Source: Sphingomonas montanisoli (lineage in GTDB: Bacteria; Pseudomonadota; Alphaproteobacteria; Sphingomonadales; Sphingomonadaceae). Taken from it: 64,000 nt of DNA. Position numbers and translations under genes: made by a program. This document shows, in pieces, positions 42,602 through 50,786 of this stretch. The notes under the pieces were generated by a model. The model ran no database searches. It worked only from the letters and a program-made list of their open reading frames with translations, and had not been told where the DNA came from. The stretch is taken from positions 1,054,001 to 1,118,000 of the forward strand of contig NZ_VTOU01000001.1 of the NCBI RefSeq assembly GCF_008274695.1, in the 5' to 3' direction. Within the stretch, counting starts at the first letter, position 1; every line of letters starts with the position of its first letter.

Positions 42602-45559
42602 TCAGAAATCCATCGACACGCCGAAGCGGACCTGGCGCGGCGCCTGATAGCTGGTCACCCTGCCATAATTGGGATCGGGGTTGCCGCCGTCGTCCTCGCC
42701 ATATTCGCGAAGATCGAGCTTCGACTTCCAGTTGAAGACGTTGAACACGTCGGCGCGTAGCTGGAACGATTTTAGCCCAGCGATCTTGACGGTGTAGGAC
42801 AGCGACAGATCGATCTGCTTCAGCCAGTCGCTTTCCAGCGCCTTGCCGCGACCGACAAGCCGGCCGTTGCAATACCAGGACGCCGACGTGTCGGTAGCCG
42901 CGCGGCCCGCGCCGCCCAGCGCCTCGTCATAAACGCCGATACAACCGAACTTGCGCGGGCTCTGTAGCCGCGCGAAGCCGCCGAGCTGAATCTGATCGGT
43001 CACCGCATAGGCGCCGTAGAGCTTGAAGGTGTGGCGGCGGTGGTTCGGCAGATAGCCATTGGCGCCGTCCATCCAGCCGGGCTCGTCGAAGTCCTGCGTC
43101 AGTCCGGTATCGTCCTGCCCGTTGTCGGACTTCACCCCGCCTTCGTAATTGCCCTTCAGGCTCGACCAGACATAGCTGCCCGAAAGCTGCCAGGTGCCAT
43201 CCCAGGTACGATCGAAATTGGCCTCTGCCGCCCAATATTTGCGCTTGGCCTTGGGCAGATCGACGATCGCGGCGGGGATGGTGATCTGGGTCAGCTGACC
43301 GTTGCCGGTCAGATCAACATTGATGATCGCGTCCTTGCCCGGATTGAGCAGTACATAGCCGCCCGATCCGTACGATGCCGGCACCGCATTCGGGTTACAC
43401 CCGGGCATATTCTGCGTCGCGCAGAAATTGGCGATCGTATAGCCGAGGTCGGTATCCTCGAGCACGCTCTTGAGGTTGCGGTGGGTGAGGTTCAGGCCCA
43501 CGCGCCACCGTTCGCCGATCCGCTGATCCACGCCGATCATGAACTCGTCGAGATATTGCGGCTTAAGGTTCTGCGAGGTCAGCGTGCGCGGATCGGAGCC
43601 CGCACTATCGGACAGGACCTGGAAGCTGACCTCCCGGCCCAGCGTCGGCAGGCGGGTGGCGGGATCGACCCCGTTCAGGATGTTGAAGGCGCGCGTGAAA
43701 TATTCGTTGCCCGCCATCCGAATGTTCGTGTTGGCGGCGACCGGCAGGTAATAGCGGCCGAAGAATCCCGACAACTTGGTCCTCTTGTCCCCGAACAGAT
43801 CGTAGGTCGCGCCCAGGCGTGGCGCCCACTGATTCTTGAGCTTGGTGAACACCTCGCCCGAGGCGGTGCGGTTTTCGAAGGTCTCGTTGCGGACGCCCAG
43901 GCTCAGGTTGACCCGGTCGTTCACGTCCCAATTGTCCTGCAGGTAGAAGGCGGTGTTCTGCGCCTTGAACGCGCCGGCGCGGTCGAGATACTGGACGCGG
44001 ACATAATCGGTGTTCGCCGGGATCAACCCATTGAGCGCGCCCGTGGCCCCCGCCCGCAGATAGCGATAGGAAACGCCGCCCGAATAGGTGGTCGACACGC
44101 GCGAGGACAGATCCTCGCGGTCGACGCCGAAGCGGATGTGATGTTCGCCCAGCAGGTGGGCCAAGATGTCGACGTCGGCGCGATAGAGTTCGCGACGATC
44201 CGCACCGCTGTCGAGCGTCGCATCGGGATGGCCCGCAATTTGCACCGCCGTGCCCGAACGCTGATCGACGATATAGGGCTGCGTGCTCGACGATGTCTGA
44301 TCCGCATCGGTGCGACCGTAGAGCGCCGAGATGGTCAGCCAGTCGGTGATGTGGCCGGTATATTTGCCGATATAATTGTCTCCGCCGACCGACACTCTGT
44401 ACGGCGTCACCAGATCGGGCACCGCCCCTGACAGCACCCGCGTGCGGATCGTGCCTTCTTCCGCATTGCTGTTGTTGAAATAGGTAAATTCCAGGCGGTG
44501 ATCCTCGGTCACGTCGAAATCGATCTTTCCGCCGAAGAATGGCTTCTTCGACTTGGCGAAGGTTTCGGTCACCGAACCGTTGATCGGCTGGGTCGCGTCG
44601 AACTCGCTGCGGTAGCGCGGGTTGAAGAAGCCGAAGAAGTAGAGCCGATCCTTGATGATCGGACCCGAGGCCCAGAGATTGCCCTCATAATCCTGTCGCT
44701 TGTCGCGATCATTGTTCGAAATGTAGGTGTCGCGCGCCCGCGACCGGAGGCCGCTGGGCGACCAGTAGGCGTTGAAGCCGCCAGCATAGTCGTTGCTGCC
44801 CGACCGCGTCAGCGCGATCACCGCACCGCCGGTCGCGCGGCCGAATTCGGCCTGATAGCCGCCCGTCTTGATCTGCACCTGATCATAGAACTGGAACGGC
44901 ACCAGACCGCCGCCCAGGAAGGTGCGGAAGTTGGTGATGTTCATGCCGTTCACATAATAAATGTTCTCGGCCACCGAACCGCCCGACAACGCGACGTTGG
45001 TGCCACCCGTCAAACTGTTGAACGCGCTGTCGCCCGCCGTCGTCTGCGGCGCGAGCAGCTGGAGCGCGGCCACGTCGCGCGCGATCGGCACGCGATCGAA
45101 GGTTTCCTTGACGTCGATGACGAGGCCGGTCGCCGATTGCGAGAAATCGAGCTCACGCGCCTTGGCGGCGGTGACGATGATCGGCGCGCCATCGACTTCG
45201 GCCAGTTTCACGACAAAGCTCGATCCGCCCAGCGCGACCATCGCGCCGGTCATCTCGACTGCGCCGACGCCCGCCTTCTCGGCCTTGAGCGTGTAGCTGC
45301 CGACAGGAAGCTGCACGACCGAGAAGGAGCCATCGGGGCCGCTGGTGACGGTGCGGCTGAGAGCGCGCGCATCAGCACTGACGGTGATCGTCGCGCCGCC
45401 TACGGGAGCGCCCGTAGGATCGACCACCTGTCCGCTGATCGCGGCCGAGCTGATATCCTGCGCGTGCGCCGGGCTGATCGGTGCCAGTGCGGCACAGGCC
45501 GACAGGACCGAACCGCCGCCCAATAGTGCGCGGAGGATCAGGGATCGTGAAAGGTTCAT
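42602..45559 (-). CDS. TonB-dependent receptor with carboxypeptidase regulatory-like domain (Oar-like)
   Basis: A 985-residue outer-membrane receptor. The signal peptide gives way to a CarboxypepD_reg-like fold (AAISGQVVDPTGAPVGGATI and SGPDGSFSVVQLPVGSYTL, residues ~38-115), then a TonB box region (IIVTAAKARELDFSQSATGL), plug (VAENIYYVNGMNITNFRTF, GGYQAEFGRATGGAVIAL) and a barrel ending YQAPRQVRFGVSMDF. ATG 45559 is chosen over in-frame upstream starts because the signal peptide begins there. The Oar-like layout is often linked to protease-dependent or peptide/glycan uptake. It is divergent from a LytS/LytTR pair, and the shared gap contains AlgR-type boxes. Confidence 0.92.
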   Translation of the reverse strand: MNLSRSLILRALLGGGSVLSACAALAPISPAHAQDISSAAISGQVVDPTGAPVGGATITVSADARALSRTVTSGPDGSFSVVQLPVGSYTLKAEKAGVGAVEMTGAMVALGGSSFVVKLAEVDGAPIIVTAAKARELDFSQSATGLVIDVKETFDRVPIARDVAALQLLAPQTTAGDSAFNSLTGGTNVALSGGSVAENIYYVNGMNITNFRTFLGGGLVPFQFYDQVQIKTGGYQAEFGRATGGAVIALTRSGSNDYAGGFNAYWSPSGLRSRARDTYISNNDRDKRQDYEGNLWASGPIIKDRLYFFGFFNPRYRSEFDATQPINGSVTETFAKSKKPFFGGKIDFDVTEDHRLEFTYFNNSNAEEGTIRTRVLSGAVPDLVTPYRVSVGGDNYIGKYTGHITDWLTISALYGRTDADQTSSSTQPYIVDQRSGTAVQIAGHPDATLDSGADRRELYRADVDILAHLLGEHHIRFGVDREDLSSRVSTTYSGGVSYRYLRAGATGALNGLIPANTDYVRVQYLDRAGAFKAQNTAFYLQDNWDVNDRVNLSLGVRNETFENRTASGEVFTKLKNQWAPRLGATYDLFGDKRTKLSGFFGRYYLPVAANTNIRMAGNEYFTRAFNILNGVDPATRLPTLGREVSFQVLSDSAGSDPRTLTSQNLKPQYLDEFMIGVDQRIGERWRVGLNLTHRNLKSVLEDTDLGYTIANFCATQNMPGCNPNAVPASYGSGGYVLLNPGKDAIINVDLTGNGQLTQITIPAAIVDLPKAKRKYWAAEANFDRTWDGTWQLSGSYVWSSLKGNYEGGVKSDNGQDDTGLTQDFDEPGWMDGANGYLPNHRRHTFKLYGAYAVTDQIQLGGFARLQSPRKFGCIGVYDEALGGAGRAATDTSASWYCNGRLVGRGKALESDWLKQIDLSLSYTVKIAGLKSFQLRADVFNVFNWKSKLDLREYGEDDGGNPDPNYGRVTSYQAPRQVRFGVSMDF

Positions 45560-45752
45560 CTTGCTTAAGCCCCAATGATGGCTGTCGCGGCCCTCCCGGC
45601 CCGCGCGCATCCGTTCTGATTGTCGATTGTCCGGCGCATGCTTCTTTCGCACTCTGCGCCGATCAAACTGAGGCATTGCTAAGCTGGCGCCGAAGCAGCC
45701 GGTAAGATGCGACGCGACGAAGAGGCGCGGCACGCTTTCAACGGCGAAGCTG

Positions 45753-45786
45753 ATCGACGAACGGCACGACGCATCGACGAACGGCA
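45753..45786 (-). promoter_or_regulatory. Two identical direct repeats matching the AlgR box
   Basis: ATCGACGAACGGCA occurs at 45753-45766 and 45773-45786. On the minus strand each contains CCGTTCGTC, the AlgR consensus, at 45756-45764 and 45776-45784, 20 bases apart, i.e. about two helical turns, the spacing usual for LytTR dimers. They lie in the 254-base gap between the TonB receptor (minus) and the LytS/LytTR operon (plus), 28-60 bases before the kinase start. Confidence 0.65.
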
Positions 45787-45813
45787 ATCGACTTCGCCGC
45801 TTGTGGATGGGAC

Positions 45814-46965
45814 ATGGCCTTCATGGGCCAAGATGCTGTTCCCAATAACGGAATCGATCATAGCAGGCGGAGCATTCCGGCCGATCATGGCCTGTTGTTC
45901 GCGCTGATCGCGATCTACTGGGTCGCGTTCCAGTTCATCTATTGCGTCTATTATGTGCTGACCGATCCCGAATATCTGGGGCTCAAGGCGCTCGAGGATT
46001 ATTCGCTGATCGGCTTCGCGATCGATTATGCGATCTTCTTCCTGCAGCCGGTCGAGCTTCTGTGCTGCGCGTTCGGGGCGCTGATCTGCTACGCCATCTA
46101 TATGGCGATCCACGCGGGTCGCGGCTGGCGGCTGCGCTGGCAGTTGCTCTCCGCCATAGCGGCGATGACGGCCGGCGCCTGCGCTTTCACCCTGCTCACC
46201 AACCTGTCTGTCAACCTGCTGCTGCATCCAGAGCCAATGACGTTGATCCGCTTCATGCGCGGATCGATCGTCTGGCTTGCCCCGATCGGTCTGTGGGCCG
46301 GCGCGGCCCTGGCTTTCGCCTATAATGGCGAGATGCGCGAGCGCGAGCGCCAGTTCGCGCAGCTTGAAAGCCAGGCGCATGTCGCGCAGATCCGCGCGCT
46401 GCGTTTCCAGGTTAATCCGCACTTCCTGTTCAACACGCTCAACTCGATCTCCGCCCTGATCCTCGACGGGCGCAGCGGCGATGCCGAACGGATGCTCCTC
46501 GCGCTTGCCACCTTCTTCCGCACCACGCTGGACGGCGATCCCTTGCGCGACGTGCGGCTGGCGGACGAGATGGCGCTGCAGCGGCTCTATCTGCAGATCG
46601 AGCAGGCGCGCTTCGGCAGCCGTCTGCGCGTTAACATCGATCTGCCGCCCGCGCTGGACGAGGCGCGGCTTCCCGGCCTCCTCCTCCAGCCACTCGTCGA
46701 AAATGCGATCCGCCACGGCATGTCGGACGGACGCAAGCGGCTCAACCTCCACATCGGCGCACGCGAAAATATGCAGGATCTGATCATCGAAGTGCGCGAC
46801 GACGGCGCGGGCATGGACACGCGCGCGCCTGTCGGCACCGGCGTCGGGCTCGACAATGTCCGCCAGCGACTGACCGCGCGCTTCGGCGATCGCGCTCAGG
46901 TTCGCGCGGTCGCGTCCACCCACGGCTTCGGCGTCGAACTCACCATGCCGCTGGTGGCCGCCTGA
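45814..46965 (+). CDS. LytS-type sensor histidine kinase
   Basis: A 383-residue membrane kinase. The N-terminal half has about four hydrophobic segments (LLFALIAIYWVAFQFIYCVYY, IDYAIFFLQPVELLCCAFGAL, AIAAMTAGACAFTLLTNLSV, GSIVWLAPIGLWAGAALAFA) and no recognised sensor domain. A short coiled coil (ERERQFAQLESQAHVAQIR) leads to the His_kinase motif LRFQVNPHFLFNTLNSI (His near 203) and a GHKL ATPase with QPLVENAIRHG and DDGAGMD, GVGLDNVRQRL. It phosphorylates the LytTR response regulator encoded next, with a one-base overlap (TGATG). The start is ATG 45814 or the nearby ATG 45823. Confidence 0.92.
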   Translation: MAFMGQDAVPNNGIDHSRRSIPADHGLLFALIAIYWVAFQFIYCVYYVLTDPEYLGLKALEDYSLIGFAIDYAIFFLQPVELLCCAFGALICYAIYMAIHAGRGWRLRWQLLSAIAAMTAGACAFTLLTNLSVNLLLHPEPMTLIRFMRGSIVWLAPIGLWAGAALAFAYNGEMRERERQFAQLESQAHVAQIRALRFQVNPHFLFNTLNSISALILDGRSGDAERMLLALATFFRTTLDGDPLRDVRLADEMALQRLYLQIEQARFGSRLRVNIDLPPALDEARLPGLLLQPLVENAIRHGMSDGRKRLNLHIGARENMQDLIIEVRDDGAGMDTRAPVGTGVGLDNVRQRLTARFGDRAQVRAVASTHGFGVELTMPLVAA

Positions 46966-47777
46966 TGTCGGCCCCGCTGCGCGTCCTCGCGGTCGATGAC
47001 GAGCCGCTGGCGCTTCGCCGGCTTGAAATCGCGGTCAACCATATGGACGAAGCGCGCCTGATCGGCACCGCGAGCGACGGGCCGGAAGCGCTCGACGCGA
47101 TCGCGCGGCTTGATCCCGACGTCGTGCTGCTCGACATCCGCATGAATGGGATGACCGGTTTCGACGTCGTCGGTGCGCTTTCGGGCGAGCGCGCCCCGCA
47201 GGTCGTGTTCGTCACGGCCTATGACGCCTTCGCCACCCGCGCGTTCGAGGTGAGCGCTGTCGATTATGTCCTCAAGCCCGTCGACTTCGATCGCCTCCGC
47301 GCCGCCTTCGCGCGTTGTCGCGAGCGGATCCACGCCGCCGACGCCGAAGGGCGCGAGGCCGAACTGCGCGCGTTGATCGAAGCATTGCGCGCACCCAGCC
47401 GCGCGCTGGAGGTGCAGGACCGCTACGAGCGCGAGATCTGGGTGCAGCGGCGCGGCGAGTTCGTCCGCCTGAATGTCGACGACATCGAATGGGTGGGTGC
47501 CGAGCGTGACTATGTGCGGCTCAACAGCGGTGATGGCGGCTTCCTGTTGCGCGAAACGATGGCCGGGATGATGACGCGGCTCGACCCCGAACGCTTCCTG
47601 CGTGTTCATCGATCGACCATCGTCCAGCGCCAGCGGATCGAAAGCCTGCTCCCCGCCGGTTACGGTCGCTTCCGCGTGCGCCTGACATCGGGCGTCGAAC
47701 TCAACGTCGGCCGCCTCTATTCGGCAGACATCAAGGCGATCCTGTCGCCCTCCGGAAAATCGCACTTCGCGCATTGA
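46965..47777 (+). CDS. LytTR/AlgR family response regulator
   Basis: A 270-residue two-component regulator. Receiver domain at the N-terminus: acidic pocket VDDEP, phosphoacceptor Asp57 in VVLLDIRMNG, Thr/Lys in FVTAYDAF and YVLKPVDFDRL. After a helical linker, a LytTR DNA-binding domain (WVQRRGEFVRLNVDDIEWV, RDYVRLNSGDGGFLLRETM, FLRVHRSTIVQRQRIESL) fills residues ~165-265. It overlaps the kinase stop by one base. The nearby AlgR-type repeats are its most likely target, giving control of itself and of the divergent TonB receptor. Confidence 0.93.
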   Translation: MSAPLRVLAVDDEPLALRRLEIAVNHMDEARLIGTASDGPEALDAIARLDPDVVLLDIRMNGMTGFDVVGALSGERAPQVVFVTAYDAFATRAFEVSAVDYVLKPVDFDRLRAAFARCRERIHAADAEGREAELRALIEALRAPSRALEVQDRYEREIWVQRRGEFVRLNVDDIEWVGAERDYVRLNSGDGGFLLRETMAGMMTRLDPERFLRVHRSTIVQRQRIESLLPAGYGRFRVRLTSGVELNVGRLYSADIKAILSPSGKSHFAH

Positions 47778-47829
47778 TGGGCGGAGGATCGGGTGCGAAG
47801 CTCCCCAAAAAGGCGCGAGGAGCAGGACC

Positions 47830-48660
47830 ATGACCGACACGAACCCAAATCTCTTGGCCGGCCAGGTCGCGCTCGTGCTGGGCGCCAGCCGCAGCATAGG
47901 CCGGGGCATCGCGATCGAGCTGGGCGGGGCAGGCGCCTATGTCATCGCCGTCTCGCGCTCGACCGGCGCGAGCGAAGGCGCACGCGGCGGATCGTCGCAG
48001 GAGACGATCGACATGATCCGCGAGATGGGCGGAGACGGTGAGGCGATCGCCTGCGACTGCGCCGATTATGACGCGGTCGGCCGCCTGATCGACGATATCC
48101 GCACGCGGCACGGCGGGATCGACATCCTGATCAACAGCGTGTTCCTGGCAGGCGAATTCTTCCCCTCCATCGGCCAGCGCATCTGGGAAACCTCCGCCGA
48201 CTTGTTCGAACAGGTCGTCACCATCCCCACCCGCGCCGCTTATGCCGCGATCCGCCACGCGACGCCTCTGCTCGCAGACTCCGCCAAAGCCGGTCGCGCC
48301 GGGCTGATCGTCAACATCTCGGGTCGCGCGGGGACCGCCTATCGTTACAACGTCGCTTATGGCGTCGGAAAAGCCGCGATCGAGCGGCTGACCCGCGACG
48401 CCGCGCTCGATCTGCGCGAACTGGGCGTCACGATCGCCTCGGTCTGGCCCAACGGCCATGCCTTGCCCGGCCAGCCGCCTGAAACTCCGCGTTACACCGG
48501 CCGTGCCATCGCCCACCTCGCCGCCAGCCCCGATCGCGCGGCGCTATCCGGCCAGCACCGCTGGTCCGCCGAACTGGGCGCCGATCATGGCTTCAGCGAC
48601 GAATTCGGCCACTTCCACCCCATCCCGCCGCTGATCGACGAATATAGTCTGGAGCGCTAA
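47830..48660 (+). CDS. SDR family oxidoreductase
   Basis: A 276-residue short-chain dehydrogenase. ATG 47830 is preceded by AGGAG. The cofactor motif is LGASRSIGRGIA near residue 19 (GxxxGxG variant), with INSVFLAGEF in place of NNAG and the catalytic NISGRAG..YGVGKAAIERL (Tyr and Lys of YxxxK). The C-terminus has no FITG signature and ends PLIDEYSLER. Sequence around WPNGHALPG is unusual. It is not obviously co-regulated with the two-component pair, which ends 52 bases upstream, and its substrate is unknown. Confidence 0.88.
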   Translation: MTDTNPNLLAGQVALVLGASRSIGRGIAIELGGAGAYVIAVSRSTGASEGARGGSSQETIDMIREMGGDGEAIACDCADYDAVGRLIDDIRTRHGGIDILINSVFLAGEFFPSIGQRIWETSADLFEQVVTIPTRAAYAAIRHATPLLADSAKAGRAGLIVNISGRAGTAYRYNVAYGVGKAAIERLTRDAALDLRELGVTIASVWPNGHALPGQPPETPRYTGRAIAHLAASPDRAALSGQHRWSAELGADHGFSDEFGHFHPIPPLIDEYSLER

Positions 48661-48710
48661 TCCCCGCGTGGATCGATCGGCGTCGTGAGGCGTCTATCAG
48701 CGCGCGATGG

Positions 48711-49754
48711 ATGAAGGGACATCGGTTGACCAGAGGGCGGCTCAAGACATCGGCACCCTTGCGTCGCCGCAGCGATGTGCCCGTCTGGCTGTCGATCCTC
48801 TGGCGGATCGGGCTGGCTCTCGCCCTGGTCGGGATTGCGCTGGCGGGCCACTGGTTCGATCGCGACGGGCTGCGCGACAATGTCGATGGATCGGTCAGCT
48901 TCGTCGACGTCCTCTATTTCACGATGATCACGGTCACGACCGTCGGCTATGGCGACATCGTACCCGTCACCGAACAGGCGCGCCTGTTCGATACCTTTGT
49001 CGTCACCCCGATCCGCCTGTTCGTGTGGCTCATCTTCCTGGGGACGGCCTATGATTTTCTGCTCAAGGGCGTTTGGGAGCGCTGGCGCATGAAGCTGATA
49101 CAGAACCGGCTCCACGATCATATCGTCGTCGTGGGCTATGGAACCTCAGGCACGGAGGCCGTCGCCGAACTCGTGCGCCGCGGCACCGATCCCGCCACGA
49201 TCGTGGTCATCGATGCCAATGCCGATGCGATCGACGCGGCGGAGCATTGCGGGGTCAACGTCCTGCTGGGCGACGCGACGCGCAACGCGACGCTCGAAGC
49301 CGTGCAGATCGTCCGCGCTCGATCGATCATCATCGCCGCCGGGCGCGACGACACCACTATCCTGATCGCGCTCACCGCGCGCGGCGTAGCACCGGGCGTG
49401 CCCGTCAGCGTGATCATCCGCTCGCAGGATAATGAAGGGCTGGCGCGGGAGGCGGGGGCGACCACCGTGATCAACCCGGCCAGCTTCGCCGGTCTGCTCC
49501 TCGCCGGCTCCACACAGAGCGAGCATCTGGCCGACTATCTGGCCGATCTGGCCAATCATAGCGGGCGGGTTTCATTGCGCGAACGCGCGGTGGCGCCGGC
49601 CGAAATCGGTAAGCCGCTGTCGGCGATCGAGACCGGGCTTGGCGTCCGCATCTATCGCGAGCGCAGCGCGATCGGCTTCTGGGAGCCGGGTTCCGCCGCG
49701 CTCGAACCGGGCGATCGGATCATCGAGATCCGGCCGATGTCGGAGGCTGGCTGA
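48711..49754 (+). CDS. Potassium channel with TrkA-N (RCK) domains
   Basis: A 347-residue ion channel. Two membrane helices flank a pore loop with the K+ selectivity filter TTVGYGD (near residues 76-82). A cytoplasmic RCK/TrkA-N domain follows: IVVVGYGTSGTEAVAELV (Rossmann NAD-binding), VIDANADAIDAAEHCGV and LLGDATRNATLEAV, and then a TrkA_C-like end (ERAVAPAEIGKPLSAIETGLGV). It is a typical KefC/Kch-type ligand-gated K+ channel with 2-TM pore. ATG 48711 is used; no strong ribosome site is visible. Confidence 0.92.
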   Translation: MKGHRLTRGRLKTSAPLRRRSDVPVWLSILWRIGLALALVGIALAGHWFDRDGLRDNVDGSVSFVDVLYFTMITVTTVGYGDIVPVTEQARLFDTFVVTPIRLFVWLIFLGTAYDFLLKGVWERWRMKLIQNRLHDHIVVVGYGTSGTEAVAELVRRGTDPATIVVIDANADAIDAAEHCGVNVLLGDATRNATLEAVQIVRARSIIIAAGRDDTTILIALTARGVAPGVPVSVIIRSQDNEGLAREAGATTVINPASFAGLLLAGSTQSEHLADYLADLANHSGRVSLRERAVAPAEIGKPLSAIETGLGVRIYRERSAIGFWEPGSAALEPGDRIIEIRPMSEAG

Positions 49755-49769
49755 GGAAGCGCCTGCCCC

Positions 49770-50156
49770 TCAATGATCGAAGGCGGCGATGATCGGGCAC
49801 GGCCCGGCGCCGCCCTTCGCGCAATCCTTCGTCAACCGCGACAGCGAGGCGCGTGCCGCCTGTAATTCTTCGATCTTCAGGTCGATCGCCGCGATCCGCG
49901 CCCGCGCAAGTTCGCGCGCCCGCGCCCGATCGTCGACCGCGTCCAGCCCCAGCAACTCGCCAATCTCCTCCAGCGTGAAGCCCGCCGACTGCGCCGACCG
50001 CACGAAGCGCAGCCGCCGCACATCCTCATCACCGTAACGGCGCACGCCATCGCCGCGCGCCGGCTCCGTCAGCAGCCCGCGCCGCTGATAATAACGGATC
50101 GTTTCGACGCCCACGCCGCCCTTTGCCGCCAGCTTCCCGATCGTCAGCCCGTTCAC
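49770..50156 (-). CDS. MerR family metal-responsive regulator (CueR-like)
   Basis: A 128-residue regulator beginning at GTG 50156. The MerR DNA-binding domain is clear (TIGKLAAKGGVGVETIRYYQRRGLLTEPAR), then a long dimer helix and a C-terminal metal loop with Cys112 and Cys120 (CAKGGAGPCPII), the same spacing as in Cu(I) sensor CueR. Residue 77, Ser in monovalent-ion sensors and Cys in divalent sensors, is Arg by my alignment. It is divergent from the Grx-MauE/CopA/CopB operon, and the promoter between them has MerR spacing. It most likely activates that operon in response to copper or a related soft metal. Confidence 0.9.
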   Translation of the reverse strand: MNGLTIGKLAAKGGVGVETIRYYQRRGLLTEPARGDGVRRYGDEDVRRLRFVRSAQSAGFTLEEIGELLGLDAVDDRARARELARARIAAIDLKIEELQAARASLSRLTKDCAKGGAGPCPIIAAFDH

Positions 50157-50159
50157 GCC

Positions 50160-50190
50160 TTGACTCCGTACTATGGTACGGCACCTATAG
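50160..50190 (+). promoter_or_regulatory. MerR-type promoter with 19-bp spacer
   Basis: TTGACT (50160-50165) and CTATAG (50185-50190) are separated by 19 bases, the over-long spacing that MerR activators correct. The spacer contains a perfect dyad CCGTAC-TATG-GTACGG (50166-50181). The half-sites equal those of the Tn501/Tn21 mer operator (CCGTAC-N4-GTACGG) rather than a typical CueR box. It reads toward the Grx-MauE gene at 50232. Confidence 0.85.
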
Positions 50191-50231
50191 GGGTCGGGTC
50201 CGATCCATCGCAAGGCCGACGAGACCCGCAT

Positions 50232-50786
50232 ATGACCGCCCATCCGCCCAGGCAGGCGACGCTCCACCGCATGGTGATGCCGACCCACATCTGCCCCTAT
50301 GGCCTGAAGGCCAAACACCTGCTCGAAAGCCGGGGCTACACGGTCGACGATCGCTGGCTCACCACGCGCGCCGAAACCGATGCCTTCAAGGCCGAACATG
50401 GGATGCGCGCGGGCGAATGGTTCATCTCGATCAGCATGTGCGTGCTGGCGCTGCTCAAGCTGCAGTATGTCGAGCGCTTCGCGACCATGTTCCTGAATTA
50501 CGATCTGCTCGCACGCCGCTGGGTGCCCTATTCCTACGCCTATCCCTTTGCCGAGGGCGCGGCAGGCGTGCTGATGACGGCGGGCGTGCTGACGTGGCTC
50601 TCGGCACCCATCGCGCTGGTCATCGGCGGGATCGGCGCGGTATCGGTGTTCAAGGCCGTCTATATCGACAAGCGCGAGATCAAATGCGCCTGTGTGGGCG
50701 GTTCGAGCAAGGTGCCGCTCGGCTTCGTGTCGCTGGTCGAAAATCTGATGATGGTGGCAATGGCAATCTGGATGCTCGTCAAGTGA
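50232..50786 (+). CDS. Glutaredoxin/MauE-DoxX-like redox membrane protein, internally shortened
   Basis: A 184-residue protein. The N-terminal part is the first half of a glutaredoxin-like domain (VMPTHICPYGLKAKHLLESRGY, CPYG at residues 21-24; only one Cys). After EHG at residues 55-57 it runs straight into a MauE/DoxX-type membrane domain (AGEWFISISMCVLALLKLQ, TMFLNYDLLARRWVPYSYAY, CACVGG). Homologues I know carry about 65 more residues here: the rest of the glutaredoxin fold and the first membrane helix. It is the first gene of the CueR-regulated operon; the next start overlaps its stop (GTGA). Role: thiol/disulfide handling in copper stress, inferred from context. Confidence 0.8.
   Translation: MTAHPPRQATLHRMVMPTHICPYGLKAKHLLESRGYTVDDRWLTTRAETDAFKAEHGMRAGEWFISISMCVLALLKLQYVERFATMFLNYDLLARRWVPYSYAYPFAEGAAGVLMTAGVLTWLSAPIALVIGGIGAVSVFKAVYIDKREIKCACVGGSSKVPLGFVSLVENLMMVAMAIWMLVK

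Noticed and set aside
46965-48660. SDR at 47830 as part of the LytS/LytTR operon
   Set aside because: A 52-base gap with its own ribosome site and no functional link; not enough evidence for co-transcription.
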